The notes: generated by a model from the letters alone, not told the origin. A stretch of DNA of 64,000 nt from Paenibacillus sp. JNUCC-31 (GCF_014844075.1 NZ_CP062165.1:5270001-5334000); one strand, 5' to 3'. Positions 26,431 to 36,035 are shown, counted from the first letter of the stretch. Made by a program: numbers and translations.

Positions 26431-27732
26431 ATGAGGAGATCCAAAAAATTCGCATTTCCAATTCTTGTTTACTTTCTGGTTATGTTACTACTTGTAACCG
26501 CTTGCTCAACGAAGGGAGACTCCAGCGATGAGGCCGGAGAGGGGATTACAACGGTTACGATGTGGCATGGTCTTACCTCAATTGATTTAGATAATATGAA
26601 TAAAGTCGTGAAGGCATTTGAGGAGAAAAACCCTACGATCAAAATGAAATTGGTTTATACAGAATCCAGCGAGGGATCCGATCAGAAGCTGCTGACTGCA
26701 GTCGCAGGCGGCAATCCTCCTGACGTTGCACTTTTCGACCGGTTTAAGGTCGGTACTTGGGCTGCGCAAGGTTCTCTGACTGACTTATCCTCGATGGCAG
26801 CAGAATCCGGAATACGTAAGGAAATGTATTATCCATTTGCATGGGAGGAGTCCAGTTATCAAGGAAAGCTTTATGCAATGCCGATGGATACGGACTCTCG
26901 CCTGCTATTTTACAATAAGGATCATTTCAAAGAAGTGGGGCTGGATCCCAACAAACCACCACAAACGATCGCCGAGCTTGAAGCGGCCGCCGATAAGTTA
27001 ACCATCAAGGAAGGTAAACGTTTCAAACGGATCGGGTTCATCCCATGGTATTCGCAAGGCTGGCTTTATACTTGGGGATGGGCATTTGGAGGAGAATTCC
27101 AGGATGCTGCCACCGGCAAAATTACTGCAAATGATCCTAAAGTCGTTGAAGCATTACAATGGATGACCGACTTCGGCAAAAAATACAATGTCGAGGATAT
27201 CGCCGGATTCACAAGTGCAGCGGGTACGGAGGAAATGGATCCGTTCATTTCCGGTCAAGTCAGCATGAAGATAAGTGGAAACTTCACGGTGAAGGGTATC
27301 GAAAAATTTAAGCCGGATTTAAACTACGGTGTTGCACCAATACCGACCCCAACAGGTACTAATTTTACGACATGGTCCGGAGGCGGGTCCGCTATTATCC
27401 CTAAAGGCGCCAAGAACGTCGCTTCTGCTTGGAAATTCCTCGAATTCTTAGGGAAAGAAGAGGGGCAAACGTTATTAAACGCTGACTCTCAAATTTCCGT
27501 TATTGATTCGGTTAACGACAAATACGGTTACAAAGACGATCCGATTATGAAGGAATTTATTAATATCTTGCCCAATTCACACAACCGCCCGGTTATTCCT
27601 GAAGGACAACTGCTGTGGAATGAGTTAGCTTCCGCTACGGAAAAGGCTACCCGCGGTAACGGTACTCCGAAAGAGAACCTGGATAGAGTTACAGAGACTG
27701 TGAATAAGGCTTTGGAAAAATACGACAAATAG
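26431..27732 (+). CDS. Extracellular sugar-binding lipoprotein (family 1)
   Basis: The 433-residue product has a lipoprotein signal (MLLLVTACSTKG), then a maltose-binding-protein-like fold: TTVTMWHGLTSIDLDNMNKV, LLTAVAGGNPPDVALFDRFK, YAMPMDTDSRLLFYNKDHF and WKFLEFLGKEEGQTLLN. It binds a sugar outside the cell for the two permeases downstream. AAGGGGGAC precedes the ATG. Ligand unknown. Confidence 0.88.
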   Translation: MRRSKKFAFPILVYFLVMLLLVTACSTKGDSSDEAGEGITTVTMWHGLTSIDLDNMNKVVKAFEEKNPTIKMKLVYTESSEGSDQKLLTAVAGGNPPDVALFDRFKVGTWAAQGSLTDLSSMAAESGIRKEMYYPFAWEESSYQGKLYAMPMDTDSRLLFYNKDHFKEVGLDPNKPPQTIAELEAAADKLTIKEGKRFKRIGFIPWYSQGWLYTWGWAFGGEFQDAATGKITANDPKVVEALQWMTDFGKKYNVEDIAGFTSAAGTEEMDPFISGQVSMKISGNFTVKGIEKFKPDLNYGVAPIPTPTGTNFTTWSGGGSAIIPKGAKNVASAWKFLEFLGKEEGQTLLNADSQISVIDSVNDKYGYKDDPIMKEFINILPNSHNRPVIPEGQLLWNELASATEKATRGNGTPKENLDRVTETVNKALEKYDK

Positions 27733-27740
27733 AGTGCTCG

Positions 27741-27777
27741 GTAGGCAGGGAGCGAACTCTCTCTCCTTGCCTATTCA
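27741..27777 (+). terminator. Intra-operon hairpin
   Basis: TAGGCAGGGAG..CTCCTTGCCTA stem lies between the binding-protein gene and the first permease and lacks a T run. It probably lowers read-through or stabilises the upstream mRNA, giving more binding protein than permease. Confidence 0.5.
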
Positions 27778-27804
27778 TGAATGACAATTGGAAGGAGAAT
27801 GCAC

Positions 27805-28740
27805 ATGGCGAAACTGGCCGATTCAGTTCAAGTAAACGCAATTCCATCGGCAAGGAAACGGGCACTCCGCAGAACTAACGTGATTGGGTGGCTGTTTGCT
27901 TCACCTTGGGCTATAGGGCTGCTATGCTTTTATGCAATTCCGATGCTAATGTCCATCTACTTCAGTTTCACTACTTACAGCATTCTGCAGCCTGGTGAAT
28001 TTGTCGGAATGAATAATTATAGAGATCTTTTTCATGATCCTCTGTTTTGGAAATCCATATACAACACGATTTATTTTACCGTATTTTTTGTTCCATTAAG
28101 TATATTTTTCGGTGTGGCACTCGCTATGATGTTGAATATGAAGGTCAAGGGTATGGCTGTATTTAGAACGATCTTTTTCTTACCTACTCTTGTGCCACAA
28201 GTGGCTCTGGCTGTTCTGTGGATGTGGCTGTTACATCCAAACTTCGGATTGGTGAACGGGATGCTAGCGAATATCGGTATCGATGGGCCTTCTTGGCTTG
28301 GTGGTGAGTCGTGGTCCAAGCCCTCTCTCATTCTGATGTCGCTCTGGGGTATTGGGCAAGCTGTCGTTATCTACCTTGCTGGATTAGGAGACATCCCTGA
28401 TGAGTACTATGAAGCGGCACAAATCGATGGAGCTAACTGGTTTCAGAAAACGAGAAAGGTAACCCTGCCTTTGCTCACTCCCGTTATTTTCTACAACCTT
28501 GTCATGGGAATGATCGGTGCATTCCAACAGTTTACTCTTCCCTATACGTTGACCAAAGGGCAAGGAACTCCTGCAAATTCCATGACTTTTTACGTCATGT
28601 ATTTATATGAGAACGGATTCAGGTATTTCAAAATGGGTTATGCCTCCGCAATGGCCTGGATCTTATTTATTATCGTTATGGCATTAACCGGAATTATTTT
28701 TATTACGTCTAAACGCTGGGTTCATTATCAAGGGAAATAA
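27805..28740 (+). CDS. ABC sugar permease, MalF-type
   Basis: The 311-residue product has six membrane segments and the EAA loop DEYYEAAQIDGANWFQKTRK. ATG 27805 follows GAAGGAG by 7 bases; the in-frame ATG at 27781 precedes the ribosome site. Pairs with the permease at 28758. No ATPase gene is present, so a shared ATPase is presumed. Confidence 0.88.
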   Translation: MAKLADSVQVNAIPSARKRALRRTNVIGWLFASPWAIGLLCFYAIPMLMSIYFSFTTYSILQPGEFVGMNNYRDLFHDPLFWKSIYNTIYFTVFFVPLSIFFGVALAMMLNMKVKGMAVFRTIFFLPTLVPQVALAVLWMWLLHPNFGLVNGMLANIGIDGPSWLGGESWSKPSLILMSLWGIGQAVVIYLAGLGDIPDEYYEAAQIDGANWFQKTRKVTLPLLTPVIFYNLVMGMIGAFQQFTLPYTLTKGQGTPANSMTFYVMYLYENGFRYFKMGYASAMAWILFIIVMALTGIIFITSKRWVHYQGK

Positions 28741-28757
28741 GGAGGAGGAAGTAAGGG

Positions 28758-29594
28758 ATGAATCCTATTGCTATCAAAAGAATCAATCGTGCGTTAGCCT
28801 ATTTATGTCTAATTGTTGCTTCTGCATTTTTCATGATTCCGTTCATTTGGCTGGTTTCGACTTCTCTTAAACCACTCACACAAATCTTTACCTTCCCACC
28901 AGAGTGGATCCCGCATCCCATTATGTGGAGTAATTATTCCCGTGCCGTTGAGTATATCCCTTTCTGGACATATCTGAAAAACACGGCGATTATAACAATC
29001 GTTAGTACGCTTGGTGTGATCATATCCTGTCCCTTGGTTGCATATAGTTTTGCCAAGTTAGAGTACCGTGGGAGAGGTATACTTTTCTTTGTTACCCTCG
29101 CTGTTATGATGATTCCCGGACAGGTGACGATGATTCCTCTATTCCTGTTGTTTACTAAATTAGGTTGGGTAGGAACCCCTCTTCCACTGATTGTACCCCA
29201 ATTTTTTGGAGTGCCCATTTACATTTTTCTATTGCGGCAGTTTTTCATGGGACTGCCTGATGCCCTGCGCGAAGCAGCCCGCTTAGACGGCGCTAGTGAG
29301 TTCCGCATATATTTACAGATCATGTTTCCACTAGCCAAATCCGCCGTTTTAGCCGTGGCATTATTTCAATTTATGGGGAGCTGGACTGATTTCATGGGCC
29401 CCTTGCTCTATTTAACCAATGAACCATCTTACACGGTTTCGCTCGGATTGCAGCAATTTCAGAGTCAAAAGGGATCCGAATGGGGTCTATTAATGGCCGT
29501 ATCCACCTTGATGACATTGCCTATTATTGTTTTGTTCTTTTTCCTTCAAAAGACGTTTATTAGCGGCATTACATTTAGCGGTATAAAAGGTTGA
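28758..29594 (+). CDS. ABC sugar permease, MalG-type
   Basis: The 278-residue product carries the CUT1 second-permease features: FMIPFIWLVSTSLKP near the N terminus and the EAA loop DALREAARLDGASEFRIYLQ. It starts 17 bases after the first permease, following GGAGGAGGAAGTAAGGG. Last gene of the importer operon. Confidence 0.88.
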   Translation: MNPIAIKRINRALAYLCLIVASAFFMIPFIWLVSTSLKPLTQIFTFPPEWIPHPIMWSNYSRAVEYIPFWTYLKNTAIITIVSTLGVIISCPLVAYSFAKLEYRGRGILFFVTLAVMMIPGQVTMIPLFLLFTKLGWVGTPLPLIVPQFFGVPIYIFLLRQFFMGLPDALREAARLDGASEFRIYLQIMFPLAKSAVLAVALFQFMGSWTDFMGPLLYLTNEPSYTVSLGLQQFQSQKGSEWGLLMAVSTLMTLPIIVLFFFLQKTFISGITFSGIKG

Positions 29595-29639
29595 ACATCA
29601 TTTGTATGAATTAAGCCCAGCGATGCGGAACCCCAGGGA

Positions 29640-29736
29640 TGTTAGGACGGACCATTCCGCGACATGGATCGGCTGTTATGGACCCACAGGCATCAATGGC
29701 ATTATCGATCAGATCGCTCAGGCTCTGTTGGCTTGA
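29640..29736 (+). pseudogene. 3' fragment of an AraC/siderophore-binding gene
   Basis: The frame ATWIGCYGPTGINGIIDQIA QALLA matches the last 25 residues of the product at 38037-39758 with one change. Only this tail is present. It indicates a lost paralog or a rearrangement that copied the end of that gene. Confidence 0.75.
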
Positions 29737-29869
29737 GAGGCAGCTTTTAGATGAGGAGAAACATCCAGCTCGTGGCCTGTCCCCTAAGTCGTAAATGATT
29801 AGCATAGCCCCATTATTAAAATTGTAAAATCGAAAGAAACTGTTATGCTGCGCCAATGGGACGCAGTAG

Positions 29870-30180
29870 CGTAACAAAAGCTGCATGGCCGATTGGCTTA
29901 TGCAGGAAGAAGCGCCACGACGATGAAGTCGCGGCGCTTTTTTGCGTGCATCACGGCGCAGCTATCGTGATGCACCAAGTGTTGCCATCATGAAAGTGTG
30001 CTCGTGATGGCAGCTTGAGCACCGCACTAATGCACGCGGTGCAACCCCATGAGGTACTGCCCCATTGGGCGCAGCACCTCATCCTGACGCGGCTTGCCAT
30101 TGCATAAGCCGCGCTCGGTTTCACCTTTTACAACACTAAAAGCATCATTTAAATCGGAGAGAACAACATGATATAATCAA
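29870..30180. repeat. Hairpin-rich repeat element, copy 2
   Basis: Same series of stems as 20619-20932 with many substitutions that mostly spare the stems. It is again followed by a DUF3024-type frame. The bases before it (29740-29869) hold no gene that I can support. Confidence 0.6.
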
Positions 30181-30213
30181 GACCATTACACCGAAAATGC
30201 TGTACCCGAGCAC

Positions 30214-30471
30214 GTGAAAAGTCAGATGAAGATTAGTAATAAAATAAGAGGAAATCATGTGACGTTGATTGAAGAAAGACAAGCCTTTCGAAGCGAGCAA
30301 TGGGTACAGATGCCGGTAGCACAGTTCAGATTAGATGAGCAGGCATGGAAAATCTATTGGCAGGACAGTAAGGGCAGATGGCATTTCATTGATGATATTA
30401 AACCGAATGAAGATTTTGAAACACAGCTAAAGATCGTGGACGAAGGTCATAACGGAATGTTCTGGGGTTAA
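30214..30471 (+). CDS. DUF3024 protein, probably 5'-damaged
   Basis: The 85-residue frame has VTLIEERQAFRSEQWVQMPV, AQFRLDEQAWKIYWQDSKGR and the C-terminal KIVDEGHNGMFWG, the usual DUF3024 pattern. The in-frame sequence upstream (DHYTENAVPEHVK) also belongs to the family but has no start codon and a stop at 30165, and the family's earlier residues lie in another frame. So the gene is likely frameshifted; GTG 30214 may be used. Function unknown. Confidence 0.6.
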   Translation: MKSQMKISNKIRGNHVTLIEERQAFRSEQWVQMPVAQFRLDEQAWKIYWQDSKGRWHFIDDIKPNEDFETQLKIVDEGHNGMFWG

Positions 30472-30493
30472 TTTTTCGAAAAAAAGAGTTGGA

Positions 30494-30605
30494 GAGTTGA
30501 GTAAGCCAATTAACATTAAAAGATCTGAATGTCAAACGGGAAACCATTGAAGAGACGGACTCATTTTTTAGCAGGCATTCATCTTTAAAGAGAATTTGGA
30601 GGCCA
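30494..30605 (+). pseudogene. Deleted copy of the DUF6933-like gene
   Basis: AATTAACATTAAAAGATCTG and the following bases match 21131-21200. The sequence then jumps to CATCTTTAAAGAGAATTTGG, matching about 21317-21340. The middle and end are missing. Confidence 0.7.
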
Positions 30606-30609
30606 CAGA

Positions 30610-31254
30610 ATGGACCTGAAGACGTATCTGGCAGAGCATTTTCCAAACCTGACCTTAGAACCACCTCTTTTTTATAATTGGGATGTTGCAATACGATTCG
30701 AACTTGGCAATCCGCTGATGTTTGAAATGAATACGGAGCATTATATGGAACAAGTTTATCATCGATCACTTGAATTATTTAAGGCTCTTCATGATCAAGA
30801 AGATGAAATCCTATTAATAACTCAAGCTTATTTTGCAGATAAGCCTAAACACAAAGTGAAGAAATTGAACCTGTACAGAAAATATATCAAGAAGAAAGGG
30901 CCGATTAGAGCCTTGAGCCTTGAGATATTTCCAGGTTTGGATTGTGAACCGGATGACATCCTAGACCCAAGGAACAACATGTATAGGTACTGGACTAAAT
31001 GTAGAGTTGAGGACTTGAAATATAATCAGTTAATCAAAGCTATATGTAATCATGATGTTGGAGTTCAGCCAAAGATTTATCATAGGGTGTATTTCATTAA
31101 TATAAGTAAGAAAACGATATTTCATATCTATGATGATAGAGGTTGCGATGTTATTTCAGCAGCAAGGGAAGAGCTAATGGATGTCTATACAAAATATAAC
31201 GATTGGATTCTAGATTATGATCGAGACAAAATTAACAATATATTTATAGGATAA
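30610..31254 (+). CDS. DUF3885 protein
   Basis: The 214-residue product starts MDLKTYLAEHFPNLTLEPPL and has NWDVAIRFELGNP, YHRSLELFKALHDQEDEILL and a C-terminal VYFINISKKTIFHIYDDRGC. These match DUF3885, a common Paenibacillus/Bacillus family of unknown role, often within toxin/immunity or accessory regions. AATTTGGAGGCCACAGA precedes the ATG. The last third of 31254-31517 holds a terminator and a small att relic. Confidence 0.75.
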   Translation: MDLKTYLAEHFPNLTLEPPLFYNWDVAIRFELGNPLMFEMNTEHYMEQVYHRSLELFKALHDQEDEILLITQAYFADKPKHKVKKLNLYRKYIKKKGPIRALSLEIFPGLDCEPDDILDPRNNMYRYWTKCRVEDLKYNQLIKAICNHDVGVQPKIYHRVYFINISKKTIFHIYDDRGCDVISAAREELMDVYTKYNDWILDYDRDKINNIFIG

Positions 31255-31358
31255 TACAGGAAAACCTAAAATTTAATTAATCATAATCCCTAATAATTGT
31301 GGAAGTATCAATAAAATATTCTAGGTAGCTGAGAGAAGCTAGATACAAGTTATGCTGT

Positions 31359-31382
31359 AATATTCATACGTTAGGCGATTCA
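31359..31382. repeat. Possible att relic
   Basis: TATTCATACGTTAGGCGATT combines an inner-arm-like TATTCA with a right-arm-like GTTAGGCG. No other part of a site is visible. Confidence 0.3.
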
Positions 31383-31406
31383 TACTTAGTTTGATTGAGA
31401 AAAGCA

Positions 31407-31442
31407 AAGAAGCCGAGACCTTATCCACCCGGCTTCTTATAG
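31407..31442. terminator. Bidirectional terminator
   Basis: AAGAAGCCG..CGGCTTCTT stem with A/T-rich flanks, between two convergent genes. Confidence 0.65.
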
Positions 31443-31516
31443 TTAATTTTTTTCAAAAAAAGTTGCAATAAGAAGATTCTCTCCGCACCAAAAGGTGTTG
31501 TATATTGTTAAGCTTA

Positions 31517-32047
31517 TCACTGTTTTATTTTATCTAACGGTACGTTAATGCTTGCTGACTCAATTGGAGTAATGATCGTTCCGTCTTGTTCAATCAGGGA
31601 AATCGTTATTTCTATAGAGTCTTGATTATTCAAATCTATCGAGAGTGATCTACGTTGAAACTCATCAAACAGGCCTTCTGTTTTAACAACAGTATCTTCT
31701 TCAAACAATTCACCATTTTTATCATGAATCGTAACTTGGAAAATTCGATCTGGAATTTTTTTCGATTGATTCGGTTGATAGTCTCTTTTACTGTACCATA
31801 ACCCAAATTGTAGTTTTTTTGAAGTTGGTAGGTAGTAGAGTTCTGTAAGATGTATATTTGGATTCTTTAAATCTTGATTCTGTTCTGTAAGCTGAATTGG
31901 TTGTTCATCGTTATTATATGGAGTATCCCATTGTAATGGCAATGTCGAACCCGTTTTGAGAGCAATTAGTTCCCTGTCAGCATACCAATAAATCCCTATT
32001 AGAATTACAATGACTGAAAAAAGTGAAATAATTAGTTTTCTTTTCAC
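31517..32047 (-). CDS. Hypothetical membrane-anchored protein
   Basis: The 176-residue product has one N-terminal membrane segment (LIISLFSVIVILIGIYWYA) and an outside beta-rich domain with no family I recognise. The start is GTG. It has general likeness in layout to the product at 32279 on the other strand (signal anchor, then 120-140 residues). Confidence 0.65.
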   Translation of the reverse strand: MKRKLIISLFSVIVILIGIYWYADRELIALKTGSTLPLQWDTPYNNDEQPIQLTEQNQDLKNPNIHLTELYYLPTSKKLQFGLWYSKRDYQPNQSKKIPDRIFQVTIHDKNGELFEEDTVVKTEGLFDEFQRRSLSIDLNNQDSIEITISLIEQDGTIITPIESASINVPLDKIKQ

Positions 32048-32278
32048 ATAACATCCCTACCATCTTTAGTTAATAACCTAACTGTCCTACTCCATGTATC
32101 CAAGATTTAAATTGATTTAAAACTCCATTGTAGTTATTAATTTCCTTACTAGCAACTAGAGTGTTGGACATATCTAAAACAGAAATTTTCTGATGTTGAT
32201 CGCGCAGGGATAATGTATTATTTGAAACACAGGTTTGGAAAGAACTTCAAGAGTGTTCCGATGTAAGGAGTAAGGATT

Positions 32279-32758
32279 ATGGATAAAAAAGAAAAGAAGT
32301 TTATCATTGCTATGATTGTACTTGCTGTAGTTGTATTAGGAGCTATATGGTACCTAAAAGTAGGATATTTATTAAAGAAACCAGAGATGCCGGAAGCAAA
32401 TATTGCAATTCAGACCCAAATGGTGGATGGTGGTGCGATCAGTTTACGAAATGCTGATTACATCGAAAATCAAATCAAGGTTGGATATGAAGTGAAAGGG
32501 TTCAGTTTGGAGGAATATAATATTGCTTGTGAGCTTTATCATGATGGACATTTGATTTCAACTTCTGGCTCAACAGGTGGAGGTTTGATAGAACTGGACA
32601 AAAAGCATTATTATTTCATTGGTTATGAGAATATAACTGAAATGAATCTTCCTGAATCTATACATCTAAACGTGGAGATTAAAGTGATACCCAATGACTT
32701 TAGACAAAAATCGATAACTTCATCATTTGACGTAAGCCTTGATAAAGAAGTGCAATAG
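32279..32758 (+). CDS. Hypothetical membrane-anchored protein
   Basis: The 159-residue product has an N-terminal anchor (FIIAMIVLAVVVLGAIWYL) and a probably beta-sandwich domain (AISLRNADYIENQIKVGYEV, ELYHDGHLISTSGSTGGG), a layout that recalls DUF5643-type exported proteins. AAGGAGTAAGGATT precedes the ATG. Function unknown. Confidence 0.65.
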   Translation: MDKKEKKFIIAMIVLAVVVLGAIWYLKVGYLLKKPEMPEANIAIQTQMVDGGAISLRNADYIENQIKVGYEVKGFSLEEYNIACELYHDGHLISTSGSTGGGLIELDKKHYYFIGYENITEMNLPESIHLNVEIKVIPNDFRQKSITSSFDVSLDKEVQ

Positions 32759-32809
32759 ATTAAAGAGGGCAGCTATGTCCGCAAAGGTCACCGTTGTTTG
32801 ATGAAAGCC

Positions 32810-33412
32810 TCAATTCAAATGGTACTTCTCCATAACGGAGTCACGGAAAGTTTCGTATTCTGATAACGCTTGTACAGTGGAGGATTGAGGTAAACTATAT
32901 TGACTTATCCCTTCAATGCTGAATTTGCCTAAGTTATCATTGATTAATCCATAATCACCAAAGGAGTTTTTCATTAAGAAAAGCACACTTTTATCACCTT
33001 TCTGCAGTTCTACATAGTCATTAACTGTGTACTTGACGTCTCCTTCCAGGCTGACGGGTTCAATGATTGTTAATTCGTTTTGATCTGAAGGGAAATCGTC
33101 GGGTTTCTTCAATATCTCATCAATCTTGATGTTCGTATTGGTGTGAAAGGATTGCATGGTCTCGTCATCAAATGCAGTTATGATATGCTTGCGATCTTTG
33201 AAATCTTCTGTTGCATAACCAATAACGATCAGTTCAGCGAACGCATCCAACTTATCTATTTCATGAAATGTTAAAGAGTTGGCTGAAAGGTTGACGACTT
33301 TATGAATGGGCACGTACGGTTTCGATTGACCATTTACGTAAGCGATTGCAACAGCAGAGATAGCTAATACGAATAAAGAGACTAGTACAACCTTCCTTTT
33401 GAAAAAAGACAT
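32810..33412 (-). CDS. Hypothetical exported protein
   Basis: The 200-residue product has an N-terminal signal or anchor (VVLVSLFVLAISAVAIAYVN) followed by AELIVIGYATEDFKDRKHII and VNDYVELQKGDKSVLFLMKN. Such AELIV.G.. proteins are common small exported proteins in Bacillales with no known function. GAGAGGATGAGATC precedes the ATG on the minus strand. Confidence 0.65.
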   Translation of the reverse strand: MSFFKRKVVLVSLFVLAISAVAIAYVNGQSKPYVPIHKVVNLSANSLTFHEIDKLDAFAELIVIGYATEDFKDRKHIITAFDDETMQSFHTNTNIKIDEILKKPDDFPSDQNELTIIEPVSLEGDVKYTVNDYVELQKGDKSVLFLMKNSFGDYGLINDNLGKFSIEGISQYSLPQSSTVQALSEYETFRDSVMEKYHLN

Positions 33413-33644
33413 GATCTCATCCTCTCCGTTAGATTAACTTCTTTTGAAAACATCTTGCTTCATTTCTACTATACACATATCTGAAAATTATTGTAAATTA
33501 ATATCTGACAGAATTTCAATCCTGAATTCAGAATCAAAATATGGTGGCACCATTTCATTGATTTTTGGAACGAAAAGACAAAATATGTTGAAGGACCTAA
33601 AGCGTGACCATAAATTTTGATAGAAGAAACTCAAGGAGGGTCCT

Positions 33645-34211
33645 ATGAAGACCATCGTTTATATGGTAAGGCATGCGGAGTCACCGTATACGGAAGGAAC
33701 GGAAAGAACGAGGGGGCTTACTCTGGAGGGCAAGATGAATGCAGAACGAATAACGGAAATATTAACGAATGAAAGAATACATTCCATTGTCTCAAGTCCT
33801 TATGCCAGGGCTATTCTGACCTTAGAGGGTGCGGCAGCAGCGTTAGAATTAGATATTCAGATCATGGAGGATCTACGGGAAAGGCATTTTTCAGATGATA
33901 TGATTGCGGATGTTGAGTTCGAGCCTGCTTGGAAGAAGATGTTTGATGACCCTGATTATGCATTGCCAGGAGGCGAGTCGAACACGGTTTGCCAGAATAG
34001 AGCAGTGGGCGTGTTGAAACGGATTTTAGAAGAATACAAGGGTAAAAAAGTGGCGATCGGCACACACGGACATGTAATGACGTTGATGATGAATTACTTT
34101 GATTCGAGTTACGGATTGGATTTTATGAATCAAACCAAGAAACCGGACATTTATCGATTACAATTTGACGAGATGGAATTAGAGAACGTGACAAGGCTAT
34201 GGAGTGAATAG
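33645..34211 (+). CDS. Histidine phosphatase family protein
   Basis: The 188-residue product carries the phosphohistidine motif MVRHAESPYTEG (RHA, residues 9-11) and the second half IGTHGHVMTLMMNYFD with the other catalytic His. Family members remove phosphate from sugars or small molecules. CAAGGAGGGTCCT precedes the ATG. Substrate unknown. Confidence 0.85.
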   Translation: MKTIVYMVRHAESPYTEGTERTRGLTLEGKMNAERITEILTNERIHSIVSSPYARAILTLEGAAAALELDIQIMEDLRERHFSDDMIADVEFEPAWKKMFDDPDYALPGGESNTVCQNRAVGVLKRILEEYKGKKVAIGTHGHVMTLMMNYFDSSYGLDFMNQTKKPDIYRLQFDEMELENVTRLWSE

Positions 34212-34300
34212 GGTGAAAGTGAATAGGCGTGAACGCTTGTTCATAATTTGGGTTACAGGTAAAATATAGATATGATTAAATATGGAAGGGGTTGATTCCA

Positions 34301-34651
34301 TTGACATTACAAAACTTGTTTCATGAAAAACCAACGAAACTATGGAACGAGAGAATGGTTAAACACGGAGATGAGATTTTTACAGAAGAGAGATTACTCA
34401 TGTCTGATCAAGCCCTGGATACATATTTGCACCAATTAATAGCAGTACAAGAAACGAAACATCCTGAGCATATTATGAAAGCTGTAGAAGAAGTTGTGGT
34501 TACATTTAATGAAATGAATGAGGAAAATGGCTATTTCATAGAAACGATGGAACGTGAAGAATTGGCCGATTTTATCGACAAGGCAGCAAGGTTGGCTGGA
34601 TTAGACATTGAGGACGATGAAGATATTACGGAAGAATGGAGAGAGTGGTAA
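34301..34651 (+). CDS. Hypothetical acidic helical protein
   Basis: The 116-residue product begins MTLQNLFHEKPTKLWNERMV and ends in DIEDDEDITEEWREW. No known domain recognised. TTG 34301 is chosen because GGAAGGGG lies 9 bases upstream; TTG 34292 directly abuts that site. It may be co-transcribed with the kinase-like gene 36 bases downstream. Confidence 0.6.
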   Translation: MTLQNLFHEKPTKLWNERMVKHGDEIFTEERLLMSDQALDTYLHQLIAVQETKHPEHIMKAVEEVVVTFNEMNEENGYFIETMEREELADFIDKAARLAGLDIEDDEDITEEWREW

Positions 34652-34687
34652 ACGGTATAACAGTGTTTTCCAATTTTATAGATAAGG

Positions 34688-35293
34688 GTGATAGATGTGG
34701 AACGAGGACTCATTATATTTTTGAACGGAACATCAAGTTCGGGGAAGACGAGCATTGCGATGGAAATGAAAAATCAGGGAGACATTCCGTTCCATCATCT
34801 ATCTGTAGATCAATTTCTGCATAATTATGATCAGTTTATCGACAATACATATCCAGATATGAAACCAACAAGAGAATTAGAGCACCATGTCATGACCGAT
34901 ATCCTGTTCGACCCCATTAATTCGTTGTACTGTGCAACCATTAAACTGTTTTCGGAAATGGGTTTGAATGTCATCGTGGATACGGTCATCAGCAATGACA
35001 AGTGGTTTAACGATTTTTATAATTTGCTTTCGGATTATCCGATATTGTTTGTAGGTGTGCATTGCTCAAAAGAAGAACTCACCAGAAGAGAGCAGAGCAG
35101 GGGAGATCGTGAGATTGGACTTGCCCATTCCCAGTTCGACTACATATACTCCTATGATGAATATGATCTGGAAGTGAATACGGAAGAACTCAGTTCAGCT
35201 GCATGTGCGGAAAAGATACTAAGTTATATGAAGTCCGAAAAGGAATACTCGGCATTTAAGAAGTTAAGCAGAAGAGAGGTGAAAACATCGTAA
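34688..35293 (+). CDS. P-loop kinase, chloramphenicol-phosphotransferase-like
   Basis: The 201-residue product has a Walker A motif LNGTSSSGKTSIA near residues 11-23 and a CPT-type pattern: HHLSVDQFLHNYDQF, NVIVDTVISNDKW and the LID-like VHCSKEELTRREQSRGDRE. CPT enzymes phosphorylate small hydroxylated molecules; here the substrate is unknown. The start is GTG. The 3' end of this gene recurs as a short stretch at 43080-43125. Confidence 0.75.
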   Translation: MIDVERGLIIFLNGTSSSGKTSIAMEMKNQGDIPFHHLSVDQFLHNYDQFIDNTYPDMKPTRELEHHVMTDILFDPINSLYCATIKLFSEMGLNVIVDTVISNDKWFNDFYNLLSDYPILFVGVHCSKEELTRREQSRGDREIGLAHSQFDYIYSYDEYDLEVNTEELSSAACAEKILSYMKSEKEYSAFKKLSRREVKTS

Positions 35294-35298
35294 AAGAA

Positions 35299-35604
35299 AT
35301 GAATTTAAGACCAAGGCTGGTAAGCTGGCGTTTTGATGATGAGGTTAGGTCGGATAACTCGGAAGAATGGAATTGGATAGAGATCACGATGGTCTTTACA
35401 GATGGTTCCAGACGATGGAGCATCTTATATACACCAGAACGTTTGCTAAATAACTTGTCTCGACCGGACATAGACCCACCAGGCCTTCATATGCAGCAAC
35501 TGATTGTTGTTAGAAGCTATGTAGTGCATGACATTGAGAGAGTGCTGAACGTTTTTGATGAAGAAGATAAATTGATCGAGGCCTCAAGGGAATATCCAGA
35601 GTAG
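35299..35604 (+). CDS. Hypothetical protein
   Basis: The 101-residue product begins MNLRPRLVSWRFDDEVRSDN and is beta-rich at the start (WIEITMVFTDGSRRWSILYT), ending in a helical part. It lies 5 bases after the kinase-like gene and is probably translated with it. Unknown family. Confidence 0.6.
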   Translation: MNLRPRLVSWRFDDEVRSDNSEEWNWIEITMVFTDGSRRWSILYTPERLLNNLSRPDIDPPGLHMQQLIVVRSYVVHDIERVLNVFDEEDKLIEASREYPE

Positions 35605-35675
35605 CTTCGAAATGCTGAGTTCTATATTAGATGTGTTAATACATGTTTATGTTTTATGTCTTGAAAAGAAGATTG

Positions 35676-35723
35676 GAAGGTTGTCTGATCTCTATGGAGT
35701 AGAGGAGGACCTTCCTTTTTGTT
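35676..35723 (+). terminator. Terminator
   Basis: GGAAGGTTGTC..GAGGACCTTCC stem followed by TTTTTG. A similar hairpin is at 46163-46215. Confidence 0.6.
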
Positions 35724-35756
35724 TTTAAAACTTTGGTGGACAAGGGGGAGAACGCT

Positions 35757-36035
35757 ATGAATCCAGAAGATCATATTCAACACATGTTACAGGCAATCAT
35801 TGAACAAACACAATCCATCATCAACGATAGTCGTAAACAATCTTTTGGATCACTGGAATATTTCCTGGGACATATTTTGGAGTATCGGGATGAACAGCAA
35901 TACCTGACAGATGAGTGGCAGATCCGCACACCTCGCTGGCTGGGGGAGTATGGCAATACGCCGGAGGAAGAAGAGCTTCTTTCAAACATCTACCGACTGC
36001 AAGCCTATATTACTGAAACATTAAAAGGCGGATAA
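35757..36035 (+). CDS. Hypothetical helical protein
   Basis: The 92-residue product MNPEDHIQHMLQAIIEQTQS is helical and acidic. ATG 35757 follows AAGGGGGAGAACGCT; the GTG at 35733 precedes this ribosome site. No family recognised. Confidence 0.6.
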   Translation: MNPEDHIQHMLQAIIEQTQSIINDSRKQSFGSLEYFLGHILEYRDEQQYLTDEWQIRTPRWLGEYGNTPEEEELLSNIYRLQAYITETLKGG

